A DNA stretch of 64,000 bases from JBHGYD01 sp041920415. GTDB lineage: Bacteria; Bacillota; Bacilli; Bacillales; Anoxybacillaceae. Made by a program: the position numbers and the translations under genes. The stretch lies in contig JBHGYD010000049.1 in the NCBI GenBank assembly GCA_041920415.1, forward strand, positions 62,001-126,000, given 5' to 3'. Under the pieces are notes generated by a model. The model saw only the letters and a list, made by a program, of their open reading frames with translations. It did not search any database and was not told the origin of the DNA. This document shows positions 9,088 through 17,689 of this stretch, one piece after another (the stretch's first letter is position 1; each line of letters begins with the position of its first letter).

Positions 9088-9180
9088 TGGGAGCGGGAGC
9101 CTGTGGAATCAGGCTGAGAGTACGACTAATCCGTCGTTGACCGTTTGAACCTGTTGGGTAATGCCAGCGTAGGGAAGGTG
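9088..9180 (+). promoter_or_regulatory. TPP riboswitch (THI element)
   Basis: The conserved pyrimidine-sensing helix segment GGCTGAGAG lies at 9112-9120, and the pyrophosphate-sensing half with ACCTGTTGGGTAATGCCAGC and GTAGGGA follows at about 9148-9175. Together these are the hallmark of the thiamin pyrophosphate aptamer. It precedes thiM-thiD-thiE, and a terminator hairpin follows at once, so control by transcription attenuation when TPP is abundant is expected. Confidence 0.95.
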
Positions 9181-9197
9181 AGAAGGGAAGAATTGTG

Positions 9198-9230
9198 CAC
9201 TTTGCTTACGGGCAAAGTGTTTTTATTTTT
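9198..9230 (+). terminator. riboswitch-controlled terminator before thiM
   Basis: CACTTTGC (9198-9205) pairs with GCAAAGTG (9212-9219), followed by TTTTTATTTTT. It lies between the TPP aptamer and thiM and is the likely off-switch. Confidence 0.85.
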
Positions 9231-9275
9231 CTAACAGTTGGCATTCCTACAATGATAGAAAGGGATGGAAAAGGT

Positions 9276-10085
9276 ATGAACGTTCAGGACGTCGTGAAAA
9301 CATTAGAAAAAGTGCGTCAAACCAATCCGCTCGTCCATAACATCACAAACGTTGTCGTTACAAATTTTACGGCGAACGGTTTGCTGGCGTTAGGTGCTTC
9401 TCCGGTGATGGCGTATGCGAAAGAAGAAGTCGCGGATATGGCTAAAATCGCGGGGGCGCTTGTGCTTAATATCGGCACGTTAAATGAAACGGAAGTGGAA
9501 GCGATGCTCATTGCCGGCAAATCGGCAAATGAACACGGAGTTCCGGTCATTTTTGACCCGGTTGGTGCTGGAGCCACTCGCTACCGAACAGAAACGGCTA
9601 GAAAGATAATCCGTGAAGTGAATGTTTCGATTATTCGCGGCAATGCAGCGGAGATTGCTAATGTTATCGGAGAAAGTTGGCTCATTAAGGGCGTGGATGC
9701 CGGAGAAGGAAACGGTGATGTTGTTACCCTGGCGGAAAAGGCAGCGCAACAACTTAGTACGGTTGTCGCGATTACGGGGAAAGACGATGTGGTCACGGAT
9801 GGAAACACCACGTATGTCATTCATAATGGTCACCCACTTTTAACAAAAGTAACGGGAACAGGCTGCCTAGTAACCTCTGTCATTGGGGCGTTTGCGGCGG
9901 TCGAGAAAGACTTCCTTTTAGCCGCTGTGTCTGCGCTTGTCAGTTACGGAGTGGCAGCGGAAGTGGCAGCGAGTCAAAAAGGAGAAGAAGGGCCTGGAAG
10001 CTTTCAAATCGCCTTTTTAAATGAGCTTGCTCGAGTAGGAGCGGAAGAAATTCTCCAATATGGTTCTTTAGAAAAAGTGAAATAA
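9276..10085 (+). CDS. thiM: hydroxyethylthiazole kinase ThiM
   Basis: A 269-residue cytosolic kinase that phosphorylates 4-methyl-5-(2-hydroxyethyl)thiazole in thiamine salvage. Family segments seen are NPLVHNITNVVVTNFTANGLLALGASPVM, FDPVGAGATRYR and the anion-hole/catalytic tract KVTGTGCLVTSVIGAF with the essential Cys. The open frame extends upstream to 9195, but that would overlap the riboswitch terminator. The ATG at 9276 follows an AAAGGGA/AAAAGG site and gives MNVQDVV, the normal length for ThiM. It is first in the thiM-thiD-thiE operon. Confidence 0.95.
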   Translation: MNVQDVVKTLEKVRQTNPLVHNITNVVVTNFTANGLLALGASPVMAYAKEEVADMAKIAGALVLNIGTLNETEVEAMLIAGKSANEHGVPVIFDPVGAGATRYRTETARKIIREVNVSIIRGNAAEIANVIGESWLIKGVDAGEGNGDVVTLAEKAAQQLSTVVAITGKDDVVTDGNTTYVIHNGHPLLTKVTGTGCLVTSVIGAFAAVEKDFLLAAVSALVSYGVAAEVAASQKGEEGPGSFQIAFLNELARVGAEEILQYGSLEKVK

Positions 10086-10099
10086 AGGGGAGAGTCGTC

Positions 10100-10906
10100 G
10101 TGAACAACGTGTACAAAGCGTTAACGATTGCTGGTTCTGACAGCGGCGGTGGAGCTGGAATTCAAGCTGATTTAAAAACATTTCAAGAGTTACGTGTATT
10201 TGGGATGTCAGCATTAACAGCAGTGACGGCACAAAATACGCTTGGCGTGCAAGGGGTGTACCCGCTATCAGTTGAGGCGGTCGAGCAACAAATTGAATCC
10301 GTCGGAACGGATTTAGGAGCTGATGCCGTAAAAACGGGGATGCTGTTTAGCGCGGAAATTATTCAAGCGGTCGCGAACAAAGTGAAACAATTTGGCTGGA
10401 GCCGGCTTGTCGTTGATCCGGTTATGGTCGCCAAAGGCGGTGCACCGCTTTTACAAGAAGAAGCGGTTAGTGCCTTAAAAACGTATTTGCTTCCATTAGC
10501 GATGGTCATTACGCCTAATATTCCGGAAGCAGAAGTGCTAACAGGCATGACAATCCGAACATTAGACGATCGCCATGAAGCTGCAAAGCGCTTATACGAA
10601 CTTGGAGTCAAGAATGTTGTCATTAAAGGTGGTCATGATGATGAAGGAAATGACGCGGTCGATGTATTGTATGACGGCCATGACTTTTCCTATTTTACAA
10701 GTAAACGAATCGAAACGAAACATACGCACGGAACCGGTTGTACGTTTGCCGCAGCCATTACCGCTGAGTTGGCAAAAGGTCACAGCGTAAAAGAAGCGGT
10801 ACAAACAGCGAAAGCGTTTATTCAAGCAGCGATTAAGCATGAGTTAGGCATTGGCCATGGTCACGGACCAACGAATCATTGGGCATATCGTGAACAACAT
10901 TTGTAA
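10100..10906 (+). CDS. thiD: hydroxymethylpyrimidine (phosphate) kinase ThiD
   Basis: A 268-residue ribokinase-fold enzyme. It carries ALTIAGSDSGGGAGIQADLKTF at the N-terminus, DPVMVAKGG at mid-length and the C-terminal HTHGTGCTFAAAI anion hole with its catalytic region. The family phosphorylates hydroxymethylpyrimidine twice to HMP-PP; some members also phosphorylate pyridoxal. It uses a GTG start after AAAGGGGAGAG, 14 bp behind thiM. Its place between thiM and thiE points to thiamine synthesis. Confidence 0.95.
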   Translation: MNNVYKALTIAGSDSGGGAGIQADLKTFQELRVFGMSALTAVTAQNTLGVQGVYPLSVEAVEQQIESVGTDLGADAVKTGMLFSAEIIQAVANKVKQFGWSRLVVDPVMVAKGGAPLLQEEAVSALKTYLLPLAMVITPNIPEAEVLTGMTIRTLDDRHEAAKRLYELGVKNVVIKGGHDDEGNDAVDVLYDGHDFSYFTSKRIETKHTHGTGCTFAAAITAELAKGHSVKEAVQTAKAFIQAAIKHELGIGHGHGPTNHWAYREQHL

Positions 10907-10923
10907 CCATTAGGTGATGAACA

Positions 10924-11580
10924 GTGGAACGAATTTCAAGCGAAAAAATAAGAGAATGGTTGAAAGTTTATTTTATTATGGGAAGTAACAATTGTGAAAA
11001 AAATCCATCAGACGTTTTAACGGAAGCGATCGCTGGTGGAATTACGCTCTTTCAATTCCGTGAAAAAGGACACGGAGCTTTCACAGGAGAGAAAAAATAC
11101 GCATTCGCTAAGGAACTCCAAGCGATTTGTAAAAAACATGGCGTTCCGTTTATCGTCAATGACGATGTCGAGTTAGCAATTGCGCTCGATGCAGATGGCG
11201 TGCATATCGGGCAAGATGATGAGCAAGCGGATATCGTCCGCCAAAAAATCGGGGATAAAATTCTTGGTGTTTCTGCTCACAATCTTGAAGAAGCGAAAAG
11301 AGCCATCGAGCAAGGAGCGGATTACATCGGCGTCGGACCGATTTTTCCAACGAGCACAAAGGAAGATGCGAAAGAAGCGCAAGGAACTTCCATCATTCGT
11401 TTTCTTCGTGACAGCGGCATCGACATTCCGATCGTGGCCATTGGCGGAATCACGCATGAAAACGCAAGCGAAGTCATCGCCGCTGGGGCTGATGGTGTTT
11501 CTGTTATTAGCGCGATCGCTTCTGCAGAGTCACCATTTGATGCGACGAGACAACTTGTTCAATGTGTAAAAGTGAAATAA
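10924..11580 (+). CDS. thiE: thiamine phosphate synthase ThiE
   Basis: A 218-residue TIM-barrel enzyme that joins HMP-PP and hydroxyethylthiazole phosphate to thiamine phosphate. Visible signatures are LFQFREKG, FIVNDDVELAIALDADGVHIGQDD, GVSAHNLEEAKRAIEQGADYIGVGPIFPTSTK and PIVAIGGITHENASEVIAAGADGVSVISAI, which bind pyrimidine, magnesium and pyrophosphate in the family. The GTG start lies 17 bp behind thiD. It is last in the riboswitch-controlled operon, ended by the hairpin at 11581. Confidence 0.95.
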   Translation: MERISSEKIREWLKVYFIMGSNNCEKNPSDVLTEAIAGGITLFQFREKGHGAFTGEKKYAFAKELQAICKKHGVPFIVNDDVELAIALDADGVHIGQDDEQADIVRQKIGDKILGVSAHNLEEAKRAIEQGADYIGVGPIFPTSTKEDAKEAQGTSIIRFLRDSGIDIPIVAIGGITHENASEVIAAGADGVSVISAIASAESPFDATRQLVQCVKVK

Positions 11581-11618
11581 CGGGCTGTTTCAGTTACGAA
11601 ACAGCCCGTTTCTTTTTT
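11581..11618. terminator. bidirectional terminator between thiE and the acyltransferase
   Basis: CGGGCTGTTTC (11581-11591) pairs with GAAACAGCCCG (11598-11608), followed by T-rich sequence. It starts at the thiE stop and overlaps the last codons of the convergent gene. Confidence 0.85.
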
Positions 11619-12589
11619 CGGAAGCCCCATTCAATGAGTGGTCGGACAAAACGAACAATCGGTTCACTTCCTAAAATGAACATTAACAAAAGGGATATAA
11701 TGAGTAACAACGGATAACCGTGAATGGTCATGATGAACTCTGGAAAGGTTGTAGCGTGTAAATATTTTAAAATAAATCCGTGAAGAATATAGATATAAAA
11801 CGTTCTCGTGCCAAGAGGTGAAATCAATAGTTGACGATTGGGAACGAGCGACATAAAACAGAAAGTCATGAAAGCGCTGATTCCATAAAAAGACAGTCGC
11901 AATAACACTCCTTTTTCTTTATGAACCCCTAGCGTTTCATAAGATTTTGAACCATACAGCCATTCTTCTGGTAAATCTGGAAAAAGAAAATAGATCAGCA
12001 ACAACATACTCGTAAGCGCCAAAAGAGAGAAGAGGCGAACATGTCTAGAAAATAATAATTCAAAATGGTTTTTCTTTAGGAAAAAGCCGATTAAAAAGAA
12101 CGGAAAAAAGGTAAATGTCCGTGAAAGACTGAGCCATTTCTCTGCCTCCATAACCCCTGCGCTTACACCAAGCAATAAAGCAAGCATCATCGAAACAGAT
12201 CGTGGGAGTTTCGCAAAAATTAATAACATGACATTCCAACTAAACAAACTTACTAAAAACCATAAACTCCAATGAGGGGTCAGAAAATCGATTTGGATGG
12301 TTTCTTTTTCGTATAACAACGAATAATAGAAAGAGTATAGTAGTTGGAATACAAAATACGGAATAAGTAGTTTCTTGATGATCTTTTGTAAATATCCGTT
12401 TTGATAAACGTTTTTGGCAAAGTAACCGGAAATTAAAATAAACGCTGGCATGTGAAAGAAGAAAATCCAGACGTATAAGCTATGCAAAAATGGCTGTTTG
12501 TCAATATAAGGGCGGAGAAAGTGACCAAATACGACGAATATCATTAAGAAGAATTTAGCGTTGTCAAAGTAGTAATCTCGTTCGTTCAT
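11594..12589 (-). CDS. membrane acyltransferase, family 3
   Basis: A polytopic protein of about 331 residues with roughly ten membrane segments, matching the acyltransferase-3/OafA family (B. subtilis YkrP/YfiQ-like). Near the N-terminus lies RDYYFDNAKFFLMIFVVFGHFLRP, containing the conserved D-x-x-K and the active His. FFFHMPAFILISGYFAK is the second family motif. Members transfer acetyl or similar groups to extracytoplasmic sugars. The first ATG at 12604 overlaps the ribosome binding site GGAGGAAGG, so the ATG at 12589 (MNERDYY) is the better start. It stands alone; the substrate is unknown. Confidence 0.8.
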   Translation of the reverse strand: MNERDYYFDNAKFFLMIFVVFGHFLRPYIDKQPFLHSLYVWIFFFHMPAFILISGYFAKNVYQNGYLQKIIKKLLIPYFVFQLLYSFYYSLLYEKETIQIDFLTPHWSLWFLVSLFSWNVMLLIFAKLPRSVSMMLALLLGVSAGVMEAEKWLSLSRTFTFFPFFLIGFFLKKNHFELLFSRHVRLFSLLALTSMLLLIYFLFPDLPEEWLYGSKSYETLGVHKEKGVLLRLSFYGISAFMTFCFMSLVPNRQLLISPLGTRTFYIYILHGFILKYLHATTFPEFIMTIHGYPLLLIISLLLMFILGSEPIVRFVRPLIEWGFRKKKRAVS

Positions 12590-12740
12590 GACACCTTCCT
12601 CCATTTATCTCCCACTTTACTATTTTACTATATTTATTTGTATCGTACCTACTGGTTTTTGGACTTGGTAAAATGTACTATTTTATAATCACTACCCGAT
12701 TGGAACGCTATGAATGAATAAATGGTTGGGAGGGTCATTG

Positions 12741-12962
12741 ATGCCAGAAAAAGATATGGAACATGAAACGACTGATATGACACAATTACTTGAAATCATC
12801 AATGCAAAAGGCGATGAAGGGGAAATTGCACGGATTATTCACTCGTACGATCAGCTTGTTTGCAATGATGAGCTGTTTTGGAAAGAGTTACGGACAATGG
12901 CAGAAGACGGTGCAAAAGACGACAAGGAGGAGGGGAGCGAAAATGGAAGTAACACGCGCTAA
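12741..12962 (+). CDS. small acidic protein upstream of sspH
   Basis: A 73-residue acidic, soluble protein (MPEKDMEHETTDMTQLLEII...) that I do not recognise. An in-frame start exists at 12714, but the ATG at 12741 follows GGGAGGG at good distance. Its last 20 bases overlap the start of sspH, suggesting co-translation and expression in sporulation; that is inference. The C-terminal third is rich in Asp, Glu, Lys and Asn and probably unstructured. Confidence 0.6.
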   Translation: MPEKDMEHETTDMTQLLEIINAKGDEGEIARIIHSYDQLVCNDELFWKELRTMAEDGAKDDKEEGSENGSNTR

Positions 12963-13125
12963 ACAAATCACTGAATCCGGAGAAGTGATCCCTGTTACGT
13001 ACGAAGGACGATATGTGCTCATTCAACATGTCGATGAAGAGCGAGAAACGGCAAGAATTTATCCGAAAGAGAGTCCGGGGGAAGAAATTGAGGTTCCGAT
13101 CCGTCTTCTTCATGAAGAACGATGA
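12943..13125 (+). CDS. sspH: small acid-soluble spore protein, H type
   Basis: A 60-residue protein matching SspH: VTRAKQITESGEVIPVTYEGRYVLIQHVDEERETARIYP follows the H-type SASP pattern (RAKQI-x-ES, V-x-I-QHVDE, ETARVYP). These minor proteins accumulate in the forespore core. The ATG follows AAGGAGGAGGGG and overlaps the end of the preceding ORF. It is likely forespore sigma-G controlled, as in B. subtilis; no promoter was resolved here. Confidence 0.9.
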   Translation: MEVTRAKQITESGEVIPVTYEGRYVLIQHVDEERETARIYPKESPGEEIEVPIRLLHEER

Positions 13126-13247
13126 ACACTTAGCGGTATGCTGAGTAGAGATAAAAATAGCGTCCTCTGTCAACGTATGGTATAATAATGGAGGAAAACA
13201 AACGATCACTTTCTATTAATTAAAAATGAGCGTATGGAGTGAATGAC

Positions 13248-13421
13248 ATGAATATTGGGTTTGGTGAAATTGCACTCATCGTTTTCTTTGCGCTTTTACT
13301 CTTCGGACCAAAGAAATTGCCTGAACTTGGACAAGCTGCTGGAAAAACGCTTCGCGAATTTAGGAACGCAACAAAAGGAATTATTGAGGATGAGGAGCAA
13401 AAAACACAAAAACATGATTGA
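13248..13421 (+). CDS. tatA: twin-arginine translocase subunit TatA
   Basis: A 57-residue TatA/TatE-type protein: one N-terminal membrane helix (GEIALIVFFALLLFG), the hinge FGPKKLPELGQAAGKTLREF and an amphipathic helix with a charged tail. TatA forms the Tat channel that exports folded proteins. The frame opens with GTG at 13239, but the ATG at 13248 after GGAGTGA gives the normal MNIGFGEIALI start. No tatC is adjacent. Confidence 0.9.
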   Translation: MNIGFGEIALIVFFALLLFGPKKLPELGQAAGKTLREFRNATKGIIEDEEQKTQKHD

Positions 13422-13433
13422 TGTGAAGATGAA

Positions 13434-13470
13434 AAAACAGCTTGGTGCGTGCACCAAGCTGTTTTTTCAT
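13434..13470. terminator. terminator between tatA and the lysine permease
   Basis: AACAGCTTGGTG and CACCAAGCTGTT form a 12-bp stem with loop CGTG, flanked by A and T runs on both sides, so it can serve both converging genes. Confidence 0.85.
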
Positions 13471-14933
13471 CAATCTAATTCACATTGGTCAAGAGGAATG
13501 AGTTTCGTCTTTTTGACGATTTTATATCCAAACCAGACGATTAAAAATAATGGCAAGCCAATATATGAAACAAGAATGCCATACCAGTCAATCGAATCGC
13601 CTGTAAACGCGGAATAGTTTTGACCTAAAATGACAATCGTGCAAAGAATCAGCGCAAAGAGCGGACCGAATGGGAACCATTTCGCTTTATAAGGTAATGC
13701 ATTTAGATCACGACCTTGAGCGACGTACGCTTTTCGAAAACGATAATGGCTGATGGCGATGCCAAGCCATGCGATAAACCCAGACATACCGGATGCGTTT
13801 AATAGCCATGTATAGACGACACCGTCACCAAACAAGGAAGCTAAAAATGCGAGTGTTCCTAATGAAGAAGTAACAATAAGTGCATTGACAGGTACACCGC
13901 GTTTATTTAATTTCGCTAGAAACTTTGGCGCTTTTCCTTCGCGTGCCAAATCCCAAAGCATCCGCGTCGACGCATACATCCCTGAATTGCCTGCCGATAA
14001 AACCGCTGTTAAAATGACTGCGTTCATGACGGAAGCAGCAAATGCAATTCCTGCTTTATCGAATACGAGTGTAAAAGGACTGACGGTTACATCGCTATTG
14101 GCGAGATTTTCATTCGTATAAGGAATGAGAAGACCGATCGCTAAAATGGCTAATACATAGAATAAAAGAATGCGCCAGAACACTTGACGAATCGCACGGG
14201 GAATGTTTCGTTTAGGATCTTCGCTTTCACCAGCTGTCACCCCAAGCAATTCTGTTCCTTGGAAAGAGAACCCCGCTGCCATAAAAATGCCGAGAGTCGC
14301 CATAAATCCGCCGTGGAATGGAGCGTCACCGATCACAAGGTTTTTGAAACCGACCGCTTCACCGCCCATAATTCCAACAATCATCAAAAAGCTAACAATT
14401 AAAAAGACGATAACCGTAGCAACTTTAATAAGAGAAAACCAATATTCCGCTTCGCCAAACCCTTTTACAGATAAATAATTTAATAGAAACATTACAATTA
14501 AACAGAGCGCGCTCCATAAGAGCGAAGGGCTGTGAGGGAACCAAAATTTCATAATCATCGTAACCGCAGACAGCTCCGCCGCAATCGTAATCGCCCAGTT
14601 GTACCAATAGTTCCATCCTAACGCAAATCCTAATGCCGGATCGACGAACTTGGTTGCATACGTGCTAAATGACCCAGTGACCGGCATATAGGCAGCCATT
14701 TCCGCAAGACTTGTCATTAAAAAGTAGACCATGATTCCAATCGCAAGATACGCAACAATCGCTCCACCTGGTCCCGCTGTATGAATCGCGCCACCGCTCG
14801 CTAAAAACAAACCGGTACCAATCGTTCCTCCAAGAGAAATCATCGTTAAGTGTCGCGTTTTTAGCTTTCGCTGCAACTCATTAGTAGAAGAAACTGTTGT
14901 GTTAGAGGCATTTTTCTGAATGACGCTTTCCAT
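13470..14933 (-). CDS. lysP: amino acid permease, APC family, probably lysine
   Basis: A 487-residue polytopic transporter with about twelve helices. Family signatures are LKTRHLTMISLGGTIGTGLFLASGGAI in the first helix, MAAYMPVTGSFSTYATKFVDPALGFALGWNYW in the third and GFSFQGTELLGVTAGESEDPKRNIPRAI in the sixth. These fit the LysP/RocE branch of amino acid:proton symporters. The leader carries a lysine riboswitch and terminator, which makes lysine uptake the likely role; the gene symbol rests on that context plus family. The start ATG lies 8 bases behind AAGGAGTG. Confidence 0.8.
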   Translation of the reverse strand: MESVIQKNASNTTVSSTNELQRKLKTRHLTMISLGGTIGTGLFLASGGAIHTAGPGGAIVAYLAIGIMVYFLMTSLAEMAAYMPVTGSFSTYATKFVDPALGFALGWNYWYNWAITIAAELSAVTMIMKFWFPHSPSLLWSALCLIVMFLLNYLSVKGFGEAEYWFSLIKVATVIVFLIVSFLMIVGIMGGEAVGFKNLVIGDAPFHGGFMATLGIFMAAGFSFQGTELLGVTAGESEDPKRNIPRAIRQVFWRILLFYVLAILAIGLLIPYTNENLANSDVTVSPFTLVFDKAGIAFAASVMNAVILTAVLSAGNSGMYASTRMLWDLAREGKAPKFLAKLNKRGVPVNALIVTSSLGTLAFLASLFGDGVVYTWLLNASGMSGFIAWLGIAISHYRFRKAYVAQGRDLNALPYKAKWFPFGPLFALILCTIVILGQNYSAFTGDSIDWYGILVSYIGLPLFLIVWFGYKIVKKTKLIPLDQCELD

Positions 14934-14977
14934 TATCCATCACTCCTTTTCATCGTAATAGGAAGGAGTGGGGCAAT

Positions 14978-15007
14978 AAAAAAAGCCGTCGAAGGAGATT
15001 CGACGGC
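14978..15007 (-). terminator. lysine-riboswitch-controlled terminator
   Basis: On the minus strand GCCGTCGAA pairs with TTCGACGGC (14985-15007), followed by TTTTTTT. It sits between the lysine aptamer and the permease start. Confidence 0.9.
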
Positions 15008-15045
15008 AGTAGATTCATTACCCGCATCAATCCCTCCGTGAAGAT

Positions 15046-15235
15046 AGCGCCCCACGATTGCCTTTTGGCAAACGTGACAGTGCTGTCCCTATTCGGCAAC
15101 AGCCCCAGCTTGCGCATCCAGAGAAATGCGCAAACTTCGGCGGCTTTTCCTTTCCTGCGAAGTCTTCGACGTTCTCTGCGTCTCGTTCACCGTACTCATA
15201 AAAGCCGCAACCTCTACCTCATCGGTTGAATGAGG
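15046..15235 (-). promoter_or_regulatory. lysine riboswitch (L box)
   Basis: Read on the minus strand, GATGAGGTAGAGGTTGCGGC opens the element at about 15221-15202. It is followed by ATGAGTACGGTGAACGA, then GAAAGGAAAAGCCGCCGAAG, then GCAAGCTGGGGCTGTTGCCG with GGGACAGCACTGTC, and it closes with ATCGTGGGGCGCTATC. These are the ordered conserved blocks of the lysine aptamer. A terminator follows, so lysine should repress the permease. Confidence 0.92.
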
Positions 15236-15265
15236 ACTGTATTCATTTTTGCAAAGTATACAGGA

Positions 15266-15294
15266 ATTATAAAACAATTTTTCTTATAAAGCAA
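15266..15294 (-). promoter_or_regulatory. sigma-A promoter for the lysine permease leader
   Basis: On the minus strand TTGCTT (15294-15289) and TATAAT (15271-15266) are separated by 17 bp, just upstream of the L box. Confidence 0.65.
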
Positions 15295-15390
15295 TAGTTG
15301 TTTTTTCGTTTCGATAGGAAAATGAAAAAAGACAAGTCCTTTTCAATTTGCCATATATATAAGTAGAGTGAAAAAATTGAGGTGGCATAC

Positions 15391-15975
15391 ATGTTGAAAA
15401 AAACAGTGGCGATTAGTATCGGGAGTGCTTTGTTGGCAATTGGGATTAACGTTTTTTTAGTGCCGCATCATTTATTAGACGGGGGAATCATTGGCATTGG
15501 TCTCATTGTCAAATACATATGGAATATTAAAGTGGGGGTAACGATTATTTGTTTAAGTGTGCCTCTTTATATCATTGCATGGTTTTACTATCGACCGTTT
15601 TTTTATAATAGTTTACACGGAATGTTATTTTCTTCGTTGATGATTGATGTCTGTTCTGTGTTTCGGGGAATGATATCCCTTGATCCGATGACGAGTTCTA
15701 TCATCGGGGGAGTTTTCGTTGGTGGAGGAATCGGCATGATGTTGCGCGAGGAAACGAGCACAGGGGGAACAGATTTACTTGCGCAATTTATTGCAAAAAT
15801 AATGAATTGGAATGTCGGAATCATCATTTTTTTGATTGATATGGTTGTCATTACGATTGGCAGCCACGTCGTTCCCTCTGCTTCGTTTCTCTATTCACTC
15901 GTCGTGGTAACGGTGGTGGGAATGGTGACGACAATGCTAACATATACGAAAAGGTGGAATCGTTCGGCTATTTGA
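15391..15975 (+). CDS. YitT-family membrane protein, short form
   Basis: A 194-residue integral membrane protein with five to six helices. DGGIIGIGLIVKYI and GGVFVGGGIGMMLREETSTGGTDLLAQFI are the glycine-rich motifs of the YitT/DUF161 family. Usual YitT proteins have a C-terminal DUF2179 domain and about 280 residues; here the protein ends after the membrane domain, so it is the short version. A GTG at 15382 is in frame, but the ATG at 15391 sits behind GAGGTG. Function in the family is unknown. Confidence 0.75.
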   Translation: MLKKTVAISIGSALLAIGINVFLVPHHLLDGGIIGIGLIVKYIWNIKVGVTIICLSVPLYIIAWFYYRPFFYNSLHGMLFSSLMIDVCSVFRGMISLDPMTSSIIGGVFVGGGIGMMLREETSTGGTDLLAQFIAKIMNWNVGIIIFLIDMVVITIGSHVVPSASFLYSLVVVTVVGMVTTMLTYTKRWNRSAI

Positions 15976-15988
15976 GTTAATGATAGAT

Positions 15989-16028
15989 AAAAAAGGGAAT
16001 CACTGCACAAGGAGTGATTCCCTTTTTG
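15989..16028. terminator. terminator after the YitT-like gene
   Basis: AAAAAGGGAATCACT and AGTGATTCCCTTTTT form a long stem around 16005-16012. It is symmetrical and lies in front of the convergent peptide transporter gene. Confidence 0.85.
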
Positions 16029-16067
16029 CAAGAAGCAAACTCTTTAGAGCGAGTTGCTTCCGCTTTT

Positions 16068-17456
16068 TTATTCCATCATTTGCACTAGTTTTTTCGAAAT
16101 TAGTAGTAAAACAAAACCTAATCCGATTGTTAAGCCGCCAATTAAGCTGAAAATTTCTAAATATCCTAATGATTCTGTAAATGCAGCTAATTGACCAGCC
16201 AAAATATTAGCTACACCTGATCCTGCTAACCAAACGCCCATTAAAAGTGATGCTAGGCGAGCTGGTGCGATTTTACTTACCATGGACAAACCAACAGGTG
16301 ATAAGCAAAGTTCGCCAAGTGTATGCAAGAAATACGTGAACACGATAAAGAAGAGATTTGCTTTCGTTACAATGTGATGTTCATCGCTGCCTGTTTGTAA
16401 AACAGCAGGGATTAATACGGCAAATCCTAAACCAAGTAAAATCATACCAAGCGCCATTTTCACTGGAATAGGTAAGTCGCCGCGTTTTGTGTTCGAAAGT
16501 TTCACCCATAACGCAGAAAGAATCGGTGCTAATACAACGATAAAGAATGGATTCAATGATTGGAACCAAGAAGTTGGCATCGTCCATCCGCCAATGGATT
16601 TATCCACGAATTTATCCGTATATAACGTTAAGGAACTTCCTGCTTGTTCAAATCCAGCCCAGAAGAAAACAATAAAGCAAGCTAAAATTAAGATAACGGC
16701 TGTACGTTGTTTTTCTTTTTTCGTTAATGGAGTTTTGTGGTTAACAACTGCTGTCGTCGCTGCTGGTTTACCGACAGGTTTTTTACCAATTTCACCTAAA
16801 TAACGATTTCCGAATAGATTGAAAATTAATTGGCCAATAATCATACCGATTGATGCAGCAAGGAAACCGTATTTAAAGCCATAATGCACAACGCCGTTTA
16901 CTGTCGTTTTAAAGTAATCTTCCGCTAAGAAGCCGCAAACAAGCGGCGCAAAGAACGCACCAATGTTAATTCCCATATAGAAAATCGTAAACGCTGCGTC
17001 TCGGCGTCTATCGGTTGGTCCGTAAAGTTCACCGACAAGTGTAGAAATGTTTGGTTTAAAGAAACCGTTACCAATAATTAGTAAGGCAAGACCGGCATAT
17101 AATCCTGCTTTGCTGTTCATTGCAAACAAAATAAAGTTACCAAGCGCCATTGTAATACCGCCGATCGTAATGGCCAATCTTCTTCCTAAAACTCGGTCAG
17201 AAAGATATCCACCAAGAATCGGTGTGAAGTAAACAGCGCCTGTGAAGAAACCATAAATACTCATTGCGACGCTTTCTTTAAATCCTAAACCACCGCTTAC
17301 GAGCGCAGTTGTTAAATAAAGAACAAGAATGGCTCTCATTCCATAGTAACTAAAGCGTTCCCAAAGCTCTGTAAAGAATAATAAATAAAGCCCGGGAGGA
17401 TGTTTCTTTTTTGGTTCTTCATGATGCATAGCCTGAGTCTCTGGTAGTGCTCCCAT
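16068..17456 (-). CDS. POT-family proton-dependent di/tripeptide transporter
   Basis: A 462-residue major-facilitator transporter of the proton-dependent oligopeptide family. The first helix has LLFFTELWERFSYYGMRAILVLYL, the E-x-x-E-R-F-x-Y-Y-G signature needed for proton coupling and peptide binding. GGYLSDRVLGRRLAI is the loop 2-3 MFS motif, and FTIFYMGINIGAFFAPLVCGFL is the PTR2 signature around helix 5. It resembles DtpT of lactic bacteria and B. subtilis YclF. Length is slightly under the common 480-500. The gene is single, with GAGGAG upstream of the ATG. Confidence 0.9.
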   Translation of the reverse strand: MGALPETQAMHHEEPKKKHPPGLYLLFFTELWERFSYYGMRAILVLYLTTALVSGGLGFKESVAMSIYGFFTGAVYFTPILGGYLSDRVLGRRLAITIGGITMALGNFILFAMNSKAGLYAGLALLIIGNGFFKPNISTLVGELYGPTDRRRDAAFTIFYMGINIGAFFAPLVCGFLAEDYFKTTVNGVVHYGFKYGFLAASIGMIIGQLIFNLFGNRYLGEIGKKPVGKPAATTAVVNHKTPLTKKEKQRTAVILILACFIVFFWAGFEQAGSSLTLYTDKFVDKSIGGWTMPTSWFQSLNPFFIVVLAPILSALWVKLSNTKRGDLPIPVKMALGMILLGLGFAVLIPAVLQTGSDEHHIVTKANLFFIVFTYFLHTLGELCLSPVGLSMVSKIAPARLASLLMGVWLAGSGVANILAGQLAAFTESLGYLEIFSLIGGLTIGLGFVLLLISKKLVQMME

Positions 17457-17689
17457 TTCTTCTCCTCCTGATGATGTAATGATGATAACTATGCCAACAT
17501 TTTATTTCAAAAAATATTTATAAGTCAATAAAATTATATAGAAATAGAAAATTAAAAACTTTCTAAAGATTTATGTTCATAAAATTATTATATTAATAGT
17601 AAAACTAATATTTTTATTATGTATATTTTCAAAAAAGTAGCGGATAAATGCTCGATGCGTTACGATAATGAAATGAAGGAGGGATTGAT

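Noticed and set aside
9195..9275. Longer thiM start at 9195
   Set aside because: It would run through the riboswitch terminator and has no ribosome binding site; ATG 9276 has one and gives normal ThiM length.
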